8,815 nucleotides of DNA from Candidatus Omnitrophota bacterium. GTDB taxonomy: Bacteria; Omnitrophota; Gorgyraeia; Tantalellales; Tantalellaceae. Within the stretch, counting starts at the first letter, position 1; every line of letters starts with the position of its first letter. The notes beneath the pieces were generated by a model, which did not search any database, was not told the DNA's origin, and was given only the letters and a program-made list of their open reading frames with translations. Shown piece after piece: positions 1-3,934 of this stretch. The position numbers and the translations under genes are program-made. Location: positions 1 through 8,815 of the forward strand of contig JAGLIU010000151.1 in NCBI GenBank assembly GCA_023142805.1. Direction: 5' to 3'.

Positions 1-786
1 GATACTCTGTTTAATGATGTCCTCTCCGATATGTGTTGTTTCCTTAATGAATCCAAGAAGTAGAGCCTTATCGCAGATAATGTTAATGACACGGGGTATA
101 CCGTTGGTATATTTACATAATCTTTCAATCGATTCAGGACTGAATTGTATCCTACCGAGAGATCCTGCTACTTCAAGGCGATGGTGGACATATTCTAATA
201 CCTCATCTTGTTCAAGGGCGCGTATATGGAATCTTACGGTTATACGCTGACGCAGCTGCAGGAGGTTCGGAGAATCCAGTTTATCACGAAGCTGTGGTTG
301 TCCGACAAGAATGATCTGCAGGAGTTTTTCTTTTTCCGTCTCAAGATTAGAGAGCATGCGTATAGTTTCAAGTGTTGAAGCACGAAGATTTTGCGCCTCG
401 TCGATTATTAAGACAGCGTTGTTTCCAAACGAAAGCTGTTGAAGAAGGAACTCGTTAAGTTGGCGGATAAATACAACTTTACTTCGTCTCTCAGGCTTGA
501 TGCCAAAGTCGTTTACTATTGCTTCAAGCAATTGTGTTTCCGGCAGGCTTGAGTTGAAAATGAGAGACGTTTTGGTCTTTTCGTCCAGTCTGTTGAGGAG
601 GCTTCTACAGAGAGTGGTTTTTCCCGCGCCGACTTCACCTGTTATGGTCACGAAGCCTTTTCTTTGGTCTATGCCATAAGACAAATGGTTGAGTGCTTCT
701 TTGTGAGTATGGCTAAGATACAAAAAACTCGGGTCACTTGTTACATTAAAGGGATTTTCTTTTAATCCGAAAAAATTCAGATACAT
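1..786 (-). CDS. ExeA-like AAA+ ATPase (secretion/exosortase-associated type), C-terminus cut by window edge
   Basis: The reverse strand reads as an open frame of 262 residues from an ATG at 786 to the window edge, so the C-terminus is missing. The N-terminus (MYLNFFGLKENPFN) is the typical opening of ExeA / general-secretion-pathway A ATPases. Walker A is GEVGAGKTT at residues 50-58 with Lys56. Walker B is VLIIDEAQN at about 125-133. A sensor-1-like stretch (ILVGQPQL) and an Arg-rich segment (RQRITVRF) follow. In this family such ATPases use ATP to help assemble or energise envelope machinery: secretins in type II secretion, or polysaccharide export in exosortase-bearing bacteria. Which of these applies cannot be told from this window. 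The start is fixed by an AAGGAG ribosome site at 795-800, 8 nt upstream. The gene diverges from the PilZ gene at 909, and a TIGR04073-family gene nearby favours an exosortase-type context. Family call firm; exact role inferred. Confidence 0.9.
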   Translation of the reverse strand, partial: MYLNFFGLKENPFNVTSDPSFLYLSHTHKEALNHLSYGIDQRKGFVTITGEVGAGKTTLCRSLLNRLDEKTKTSLIFNSSLPETQLLEAIVNDFGIKPERRSKVVFIRQLNEFLLQQLSFGNNAVLIIDEAQNLRASTLETIRMLSNLETEKEKLLQIILVGQPQLRDKLDSPNLLQLRQRITVRFHIRALEQDEVLEYVHHRLEVAGSLGRIQFSPESIERLCKYTNGIPRVINIICDKALLLGFIKETTHIGEDIIKQSI

Positions 787-806
787 GCTATCAGCTCCTT
801 AACAAT

Positions 807-834
807 ATTATACCCGGCAAATTTGTCGTGTAAA
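807..834 (-). promoter_or_regulatory. Sigma70-type promoter of the ExeA-like gene
   Basis: On the reverse strand, TTTACA (829-834) and a perfect TATAAT (807-812) are separated by 16 bp. The predicted transcription start is near 800, which places the AAGGAG ribosome site at the very 5' end of the message and leaves a leader of about 14 nt. Confidence 0.7.
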
Positions 835-871
835 GGAAAATCAGCTTTATGAAACTTATACCAAAAGTTTC

Positions 872-900
872 TTGTGTTTAGACGTATGATAATGTATATT
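872..900 (+). promoter_or_regulatory. Candidate promoter of the first PilZ gene
   Basis: TTGTGT (872-877) and TATATT (895-900) are separated by 17 bp. The predicted start of transcription, near 907, lies about 2 nt before the ATG at 909. The -35 is poor, so the call is tentative. A similar TTGTGT-N17-TATAGA precedes the second PilZ gene. Confidence 0.4.
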
Positions 901-908
901 TATCTATT

Positions 909-1277
909 ATGGCATGGGAAGGTATTAATAACAGGCAGTTTCCAAGAGTTTCCTATAAGTGTTTTATTCATGTGTCTAAAGACGGCAGGGATGAGGTTCT
1001 GGAGACTTGTGCCGTGAATATAGGTCTGGGGGGTATTGCCGTTGTTTTGGACAGTGATCTGGGGCTTTTCGAGAATGTTTTTTTGGAAATATTTCTGGGA
1101 GAGGACTCTGCTCCCATTCACTGTGAGGGTAAGATAGTTTGGGTTGTAAAAAAGTATTCCAAGGGTGGTGAGGGTGCGATCACATATGATACCGGTGTTG
1201 AGTTTGAGAACATTTCTTCTGAAGGAAAAGAAAGGATCTCTGTTCTTGTGGGAGAGATATTAAGAGCCAATACTTGA
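909..1277 (+). CDS. PilZ-domain protein (putative c-di-GMP receptor), first copy
   Basis: A 122-residue protein that is essentially a single PilZ domain. The RxxxR motif is RQFPR at residues 9-13. The second signature, normally (D/N)xSxxG, appears as NIGLGG at 37-42, with Gly where Ser or Ala is usual. A beta-rich body follows (IHCEGKIVWV, then DTGVEFENIS near the C-terminus), matching the PilZ barrel. PilZ domains bind cyclic di-GMP and control motility, exopolysaccharide or secretion. No partner domain is present, so it is an adaptor-type stand-alone PilZ protein. ATG 909 is the only reasonable start: an in-frame TAG lies at 879-881 and no ATG, GTG or TTG intervenes. No ribosome site precedes it, and the predicted promoter ends almost at the ATG, so a leaderless message is possible. 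The stop codon lies inside the -35 box of the next gene. Binding of c-di-GMP is uncertain because of the Gly substitution. Confidence 0.85.
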   Translation: MAWEGINNRQFPRVSYKCFIHVSKDGRDEVLETCAVNIGLGGIAVVLDSDLGLFENVFLEIFLGEDSAPIHCEGKIVWVVKKYSKGGEGAITYDTGVEFENISSEGKERISVLVGEILRANT

Positions 1278-1302
1278 CATTGGAAAATGTGCGTGATATA
1301 CT
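1274..1302 (+). promoter_or_regulatory. Near-consensus sigma70 promoter of the TIGR04073-family gene
   Basis: TTGACA (1274-1279), a 17-bp spacer and TATACT (1297-1302), with TGA just before the -10 giving an extended -10 element. The -35 overlaps the stop codon of the upstream PilZ gene. The predicted start is near 1309, giving a leader of roughly 43 nt. The same hexamers with the same spacing drive mraZ at 3016-3044. This is expected to be one of the strongest promoters in the window. Confidence 0.85.
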
Positions 1303-1333
1303 TCAACTGGAATTACATTTCTAATAATGAAGG

Positions 1334-1342
1334 AGGAGGTGA
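1334..1342 (+). promoter_or_regulatory. Very strong ribosome-binding site (AGGAGGTGA)
   Basis: AGGAGGTGA is a full match to the 16S anti-Shine-Dalgarno sequence. It sits 9 nt before the ATG at 1352 and fixes that start. Together with the near-consensus promoter it predicts high expression of the small exported protein. Confidence 0.85.
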
Positions 1343-1351
1343 AAGAGAATT

Positions 1352-1681
1352 ATGCAGAAAACAGTCAAGCTTTTACTAGTATGTTGTGTTGTCATGGCTA
1401 TGATGGGTATGGCTACTCAGTGTTACGCGCAGGATCCCGCTAAGAAACTTGGTAGGGGTATTGCTAACGTCTTAACAGGTTGGGTTGAGCTTCCTAAGAA
1501 TATCTATGATACAAGTGTCGAAGAGAACGTACTTTCAGGTATTACAATGGGATTGGCAAAAGGTGTTGGTATGACAATAGTCAGAACCGGTGCCGGTGTT
1601 TATGAAACAGTTACGTTTCCATTTCCGATACCAGAAGATTATCAGCCAGTGTTAGAACCTGAATTTGTGTTCAGTGAATAG
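1352..1681 (+). CDS. Small exported protein, TIGR04073 family (exosortase-system-associated)
   Basis: A 109-residue protein with a clear Sec signal peptide: Lys at 3 and 6, a hydrophobic core at about 7-20, and a likely signal peptidase I cut after CYA at 24-26. The mature chain is about 83 residues. It holds the conserved blocks remembered for the TIGR04073 family: KLGRGIANVLTGWVELPKNIY at about 32-52, a Gly-rich GITMGLAKGVGMT stretch, RTGAGVYE, and a Pro-rich TFPFPIPEDYQPV tail ending in PEFVF. The family is associated in databases with exosortase/PEP-CTERM genomes; its molecular function is not known to me. No PEP-CTERM sorting tail is present here. The gene is monocistronic, with its own strong promoter, ideal ribosome site and terminator, so it is probably an abundant periplasmic or envelope protein. 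Family assignment rests on recalled motifs. Confidence 0.8.
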   Translation: MQKTVKLLLVCCVVMAMMGMATQCYAQDPAKKLGRGIANVLTGWVELPKNIYDTSVEENVLSGITMGLAKGVGMTIVRTGAGVYETVTFPFPIPEDYQPVLEPEFVFSE

Positions 1682-1717
1682 ATCTACATCGTTGCTATAA
1701 AGTTTTTTTTGCAGAGG

Positions 1718-1750
1718 AGGGACGATAAATGTCGTCCCTTTTCTGTTTTT
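1718..1750 (+). terminator. Rho-independent terminator after the TIGR04073-family gene
   Basis: An 8-bp perfect stem, AGGGACGA (1718-1725) with TCGTCCCT (1732-1739), has a 6-nt loop and is followed by T-runs (TTTT, then TTTTTT after CTG). It separates this gene from the second PilZ gene. Confidence 0.85.
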
Positions 1751-1760
1751 TGACTTTATG

Positions 1761-1789
1761 TTGTGTTTTTTCAGAGATTTTTTTATAGA
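1761..1789 (+). promoter_or_regulatory. Candidate promoter of the second PilZ / zinc-finger pair
   Basis: TTGTGT (1761-1766), a 17-bp spacer and TATAGA (1784-1789) lie just downstream of the terminator, where a promoter is needed. The boxes are weak, but the arrangement mirrors the one before the first PilZ gene. Confidence 0.35.
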
Positions 1790-1821
1790 ACGGATAAAGT
1801 TTTATTTTTGCGGGAGGCCAG

Positions 1822-2217
1822 ATGTCTGAAAAACGAAGATTTATAAGATTCAATGTTTTAATGGGAGCTATCGGGAAGACCAAAGGGGCTCTTAAAAAAA
1901 TGAAAATAAATAATTTTTGCAGGGAAGGTGTTGGGATATTAAGTCATGAAGCGTTTGATCTGGGAGATGATGTAGAGGTGGAAATGATGATCCCGGGGGA
2001 TAATATTCCCATTTTTTTTGAGGGAGAGGTTACGTGGACAGGTTCCTCTGAGAAAAATAATGAAGCACGGAATGAAGGCGGAATTAAATTTAAGAAAATA
2101 AGCAACAAGGATAGAGGTAGGATTCTTGAGTTTATATACAGCAGGTGGATAACACCCAAAGATAAGCAAGACATTGTAACAACAGATATCACTAAAAATA
2201 ATATGGAGGTAACATGA
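1822..2217 (+). CDS. PilZ-domain protein, second copy
   Basis: A 131-residue protein with a PilZ signature: RRFIR (residues 5-9, RxxxR), and NFCREG (31-36) in the place of (D/N)xSxxG, with Cys for Ser. A strand-rich core (IFFEGEVTWTG, then GGIKFKKIS) matches the barrel of the first PilZ protein at 909, so the two look like diverged paralogues. The C-terminal 25 or so residues (from about ITPKDKQ) are hydrophilic and lie outside the domain. ATG 1822 is preceded by GGGAGG at 1812-1817 with a short 4-nt gap. The stop overlaps the start of the next gene by 4 bp (ATGA), so the two proteins are probably made together and may act together. Role inferred: c-di-GMP sensing that affects the coupled zinc-finger protein or the envelope. 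Confidence 0.82.
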   Translation: MSEKRRFIRFNVLMGAIGKTKGALKKMKINNFCREGVGILSHEAFDLGDDVEVEMMIPGDNIPIFFEGEVTWTGSSEKNNEARNEGGIKFKKISNKDRGRILEFIYSRWITPKDKQDIVTTDITKNNMEVT

Positions 2218-2756
2218 GTGTCGAGGAAGAAAAAAAAGAAGAACAGGTAGAGGAAGAAAAGGAAGCGGTCAAAGAAGCGCAAAAAGAGAGTTCTACGGAG
2301 GAAGTAAAAGAAGAGTCCGCGAGTGAAGAGAAAAAGGAAGAGGCAACAGTACCTAAAGCCGGAGAAATGACAGAGGGCGCTTCCGAGGAAGTAAAAGAAG
2401 ATCCTGTAGTTGAAGAGAAACCTGCTGAAGAAAAAAAAGAAAAAGCTGTTCCCGCGGAAGTAAAAGAAAAGTCCGCGAGTGAAGAGAAAAAGGAAGAAGC
2501 AACAGTACCTAAAGCCGGAAAAATAGCAGAAGGTGTTTCTGAGGAAGTAAAAGAAGAAACTTCAAATAAAGGCCCTGCCAGACAACCTAGATCTAAAAAA
2601 CCGCCGCGGCCAACCGAATGTGAATCATGTGCTAAAGCGTTGCTGAAAAAGCTTTGGTATTATCGTAACGGTTCTTTTTTCTGCACAAAAAAATGCTATA
2701 AACGAAAATTGGAAGCGGATCGTAAGGCTGCTGAAGAAGCTAAGAACGAAAAGTAG
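2214..2756 (+). CDS. Lys/Glu-rich repeat protein with C-terminal TRASH/FCS-like four-Cys zinc finger
   Basis: A 180-residue protein of two parts. Residues 1 to about 120 are extremely rich in Glu, Lys, Ala and Val, probably disordered or a charged helix, with a 34-residue unit repeated at 30-63 and 82-115. After a basic, Pro-rich hinge (PARQPRSKKPPRP) come four cysteines: C136-x2-C139-x17-C157-x3-C161, with an aromatic centre (LWYYRNGSFFC). Spacing C-x20-C-x3-C fits the TRASH metal-binding motif (C-x19-22-C-x3-C), and the FFC..KC end resembles FCS-type treble clefs. No signal peptide or membrane segment is seen. A basic helical tail ends the chain. The ATG overlaps the PilZ stop by 4 bp and follows GGAGGT at 2205-2210, so translation is coupled. 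Function unknown. A metal-binding adaptor tethered by a flexible acidic arm is a reasonable guess, no more. Confidence 0.75.
   Translation: MSVEEEKKEEQVEEEKEAVKEAQKESSTEEVKEESASEEKKEEATVPKAGEMTEGASEEVKEDPVVEEKPAEEKKEKAVPAEVKEKSASEEKKEEATVPKAGKIAEGVSEEVKEETSNKGPARQPRSKKPPRPTECESCAKALLKKLWYYRNGSFFCTKKCYKRKLEADRKAAEEAKNEK
2301..2558 (+). repeat. Two 102-bp in-frame direct repeats inside the Lys/Glu-rich gene
   Basis: Unit 1 is 2301-2402 and unit 2 is 2457-2558, offset by 156 bp (52 codons). The first 65 or so bases are nearly identical, differing at a few third or single positions; the last third has drifted. Each encodes EVKE-SASEEKKEEATVPKAG followed by an EG-SEEVKE tail. The intervening 54 bp encode a related KEDPVVEEKPAEE-type stretch. 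This points to a fairly recent internal duplication. Confidence 0.9.
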
Positions 2757-2772
2757 TTTCTGACAGAGGCAA

Positions 2773-2817
2773 GTGTACTCCTTTTTGGAGGACAACGCGC
2801 ATATCGCTAATGTACAT
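2773..2817 (+). other. Possible small folded RNA element in the 3' UTR
   Basis: GTGTAC (2773-2778) can pair with GTACAT (2812-2817, one G-U). The enclosed segment can form TCC/GGA (2779-2781 with 2787-2789, T5 loop) and GCG/CGC (2797-2799 with 2805-2807). This would make a small three-way shape directly before the terminator. The helices are short and could be chance. Confidence 0.2.
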
Positions 2818-2821
2818 AGAA

Positions 2822-2869
2822 TAGACAAAAGCGTGAATTTTTCACAGATTCACGCTTTTTTTATGTCTA
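2822..2869 (+). terminator. Strong Rho-independent terminator closing the PilZ/zinc-finger block
   Basis: AAAAGCGTGAAT (2827-2838) pairs perfectly with ATTCACGCTTTT (2848-2859) around a 9-nt loop, followed by a T-run to 2862. An outer TAGACA/TGTCTA pair (2822-2827 and 2864-2869) extends the symmetry past the T-run. It insulates the dcw cluster from the genes to the left. Confidence 0.92.
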
Positions 2870-3015
2870 GTTTTGTAATAATTTACATTTTTGTTTCAGA
2901 AAAAGCATAAAAAACAATTTTTTTTGCGTCTACCATATATAGTGCTAGTGTCAATCATAATAGCTATATATAGTATCTTTTCTTGGTAAATTTAAAATTC
3001 TAAAAAGTTGCTTGT
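2870..3015. other. AT-rich non-coding spacer upstream of the dcw operon
   Basis: No credible ORF lies between the terminator and the mraZ promoter. The stretch is strongly AT-rich with poly-A and poly-T tracts. It contains a 9-bp direct repeat, ATATATAGT, at 2935-2943 and 2966-2974, 31 bp apart; the second copy is embedded in the palindrome CTATATATAG (2964-2973). It may act as upstream promoter or protein-binding DNA, but nothing recognisable was seen. Confidence 0.6.
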
Positions 3016-3044
3016 TTGACAAACTTCCTAAGATTGTGTATACT
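3016..3044 (+). promoter_or_regulatory. Main promoter of the dcw operon (Pmra)
   Basis: TTGACA (3016-3021), 17-bp spacer, TATACT (3039-3044). The predicted start is near 3051, giving a leader of about 28 nt before the GTG at 3079. It is identical in both hexamers and spacing to the promoter at 1274-1302. No other strong promoter was seen before the window end, so it probably drives the whole mraZ-to-murF run. Confidence 0.88.
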
Positions 3045-3050
3045 CTTCTT

Positions 3051-3078
3051 ATAGTGGATTAAAGTGGAGGTAAGTGGA
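3051..3078 (+). promoter_or_regulatory. Putative MraZ operator: three AGTGGA boxes with 10-bp period
   Basis: ATAGTGG (3051-3057), AAAGTGG (3061-3067) and TAAGTGG (3071-3077), each followed by A, repeat with an exact 10-bp period. MraZ is known to bind short direct repeats of 10-bp period at its own promoter: TGGGN boxes with 5-nt spacers in E. coli, and AAAGTG(T/G) boxes with 3-nt spacers in Mollicutes. The middle box fits the Mollicute consensus exactly. The array starts at the predicted transcription start and runs over the ribosome site to the start codon, so bound MraZ would most likely repress. Operator role is inferred from position and family knowledge. Confidence 0.8.
3066..3071 (+). 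promoter_or_regulatory. Ribosome-binding site deciding the mraZ start
   Basis: GGAGGT lies 7 nt before GTG 3079. It lies inside the coding part of the longer call from GTG 3064, which itself has no ribosome site, so the shorter start is preferred. Confidence 0.82.
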
Positions 3079-3516
3079 GTGTTTTACGGTGAGTTTATAC
3101 ATAGCTTAGATAAAAAGAATCGACTGATCATACCGGCACGTTTTCGTGAACCTATTAAAGAGAGCGGGTCAGAAAAGTTGTATGTCACAAGAGGGTTAGA
3201 TGGATGTTTGTTTATGTTCGCTGAAGATGAGTGGGTTTGTCAGGAGAACAAATTTAAGGCTATGTCTTTTACAAAAAAAGAGGTCAGAAAGTTTAAACGT
3301 TTGTTCTTTTCCGGAGCTGCTGAATCGCAACCCGATAAACAGTGGAGAATATTAATTCCGGAATATCTTAAGGAATATGCGGATCTTTCGAAAAACGTAA
3401 TGATAATAGGGGTATCAAACCGTATTGAGATATGGGATCAGGACAAGTGGAACAGTTTTTATAGTTCTTCAAAAGAAGAGTATGAGGATATTGCGGAAAA
3501 GCTTATAGAGCTTTAG
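3079..3516 (+). CDS. mraZ: MraZ, transcriptional regulator of the division/cell-wall cluster
   Basis: A 145-residue protein with two SpoVT/AbrB-like half domains, each with the family's DxxxR motif: DKKNR at 11-15 (in HSLDKKNRLIIPARFRE) and DKQWR at 86-90 (in DKQWRILIPEYL). TRGLDGCLFMF and the DEW motif that follows are also typical. MraZ is a DNA-binding protein, usually a ring-shaped oligomer, that controls its own dcw operon. I place the start at GTG 3079, because the family begins M-F-x-G-E and the GGAGGT ribosome site lies 7 nt upstream; this drops five residues from the longest frame (GTG 3064). Length matches the usual 140-155. It is the first gene of the operon and lies directly behind a three-box array that is probably its own binding site. 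Confidence 0.95.
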   Translation: MFYGEFIHSLDKKNRLIIPARFREPIKESGSEKLYVTRGLDGCLFMFAEDEWVCQENKFKAMSFTKKEVRKFKRLFFSGAAESQPDKQWRILIPEYLKEYADLSKNVMIIGVSNRIEIWDQDKWNSFYSSSKEEYEDIAEKLIEL

Positions 3517-3538
3517 ACATTATTACGAGGAGGTTATT

Positions 3539-3730
3539 ATGTATAGAAGATACGCGGTAAAATTTCATAAAAAACAAATGGAATTCATTAATTGCGTAAA
3601 TATGGTGGAAAGGATCAAAAAGGCTAGAGCCCTTCCCTCCGGGATAGCGCATTTAGGGGTTAAACGATATGTTGTTTCTTCTTCAGGTTTGGGGAAGAAA
3701 TCATATGTAACCATTAAAGATTGTGAGTAG
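3539..3730 (+). CDS. Small basic protein of unknown function in the dcw operon
   Basis: A 63-residue frame, 22 bp after mraZ, with a strong ribosome site (AGGAGGT, 3528-3534) close before the ATG. The protein is basic and soluble, with no signal peptide or membrane segment. The first half is probably helical (MYRRYAVKFHKKQMEF, then MVERIKKARAL). The second half has Gly/Ser turns and strand-like parts (KRYVVSSSG, KKSYVTIKD). It does not match any dcw protein I know. Its position between mraZ and rsmH is where other bacteria usually have no gene. The good ribosome site and tight packing on both sides argue that it is translated. It could assist division or RNA methylation, but that is only a guess from position. 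Confidence 0.65.
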   Translation: MYRRYAVKFHKKQMEFINCVNMVERIKKARALPSGIAHLGVKRYVVSSSGLGKKSYVTIKDCE

Positions 3731-3734
3731 AAAT

Positions 3735-3917
3735 ATGGCAAAAAAATATATACAAGCATGTAATTTGAGCGGATCAATTTATGGCAAGGACAAAGATTCG
3801 GAGAAGAAGGCTCATTTTGCCAAGAAGAACTTGGAAACAAAAGAAAATCTTCTGGATGAGTATGATAGTTTTTATAGAAAACAGGTTGATGCCATGACCC
3901 GTATGTTCCGTCGTTAG
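3735..3917 (+). CDS. Second small charged protein of unknown function in the dcw operon
   Basis: A 60-residue frame from ATG 3735, 4 nt after the preceding stop. A GTG at 3723 in the same frame would add four residues and overlap the upstream gene, but neither start has a clear ribosome site, so translational coupling to the upstream gene is likely. The protein is very hydrophilic and Lys-rich, with a probable helix in the C-terminal half (KKNLETKENLLDEYDSFYRKQ) and a basic end (MTRMFRR). No signal peptide, membrane segment or known motif is seen. Stop 3915-3917 is 17 bp before rsmH. It is not an FtsL homologue, since it lacks a membrane helix. Function unknown. Confidence 0.55.
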   Translation: MAKKYIQACNLSGSIYGKDKDSEKKAHFAKKNLETKENLLDEYDSFYRKQVDAMTRMFRR

Positions 3918-3920
3918 ATG

Positions 3921-3926
3921 AAAGGA
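3921..3926 (+). promoter_or_regulatory. Ribosome-binding site deciding the rsmH start
   Basis: AAAGGA lies 8 nt before TTG 3935. The nearby ATG at 3918 is in another frame that soon closes, so the TTG is preferred. Confidence 0.6.
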
Positions 3927-3934
3927 TTTGTTCG

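Noticed and set aside
14..679. Two forward open frames, 14-250 and 497-679
   Set aside because: Both are antisense shadows of the ExeA-like ATPase, which has Walker motifs, a ribosome site and a promoter.
1729..1788. 19-codon ORF behind an apparent GGAGG site
   Set aside because: The site and start are parts of the terminator hairpin at 1718-1739, and the rest of the frame is T-rich terminator tail.
1695..1883. 62-codon reverse frame spanning the terminator
   Set aside because: It runs through the hairpin and into the opposite strand of the second PilZ gene. No start signals or motif.
1944..2282. 112-codon reverse frame, very Phe/Leu-rich
   Set aside because: Its hydrophobic run is the complement of the Lys/Glu codons and of the second PilZ gene, not a real membrane protein.
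2757..3015. Search for a tRNA, CRISPR array or insertion sequence in the largest gene-free stretch
   Set aside because: No cloverleaf with the T-loop GGTTCGA core, no spaced identical repeats and no terminal inverted repeats with a transposase were seen.
3918..3934. ATG 3918 as the rsmH start
   Set aside because: It is in a different frame from the RsmH motifs and that frame closes early; TTG 3935 with AAAGGA upstream fits.
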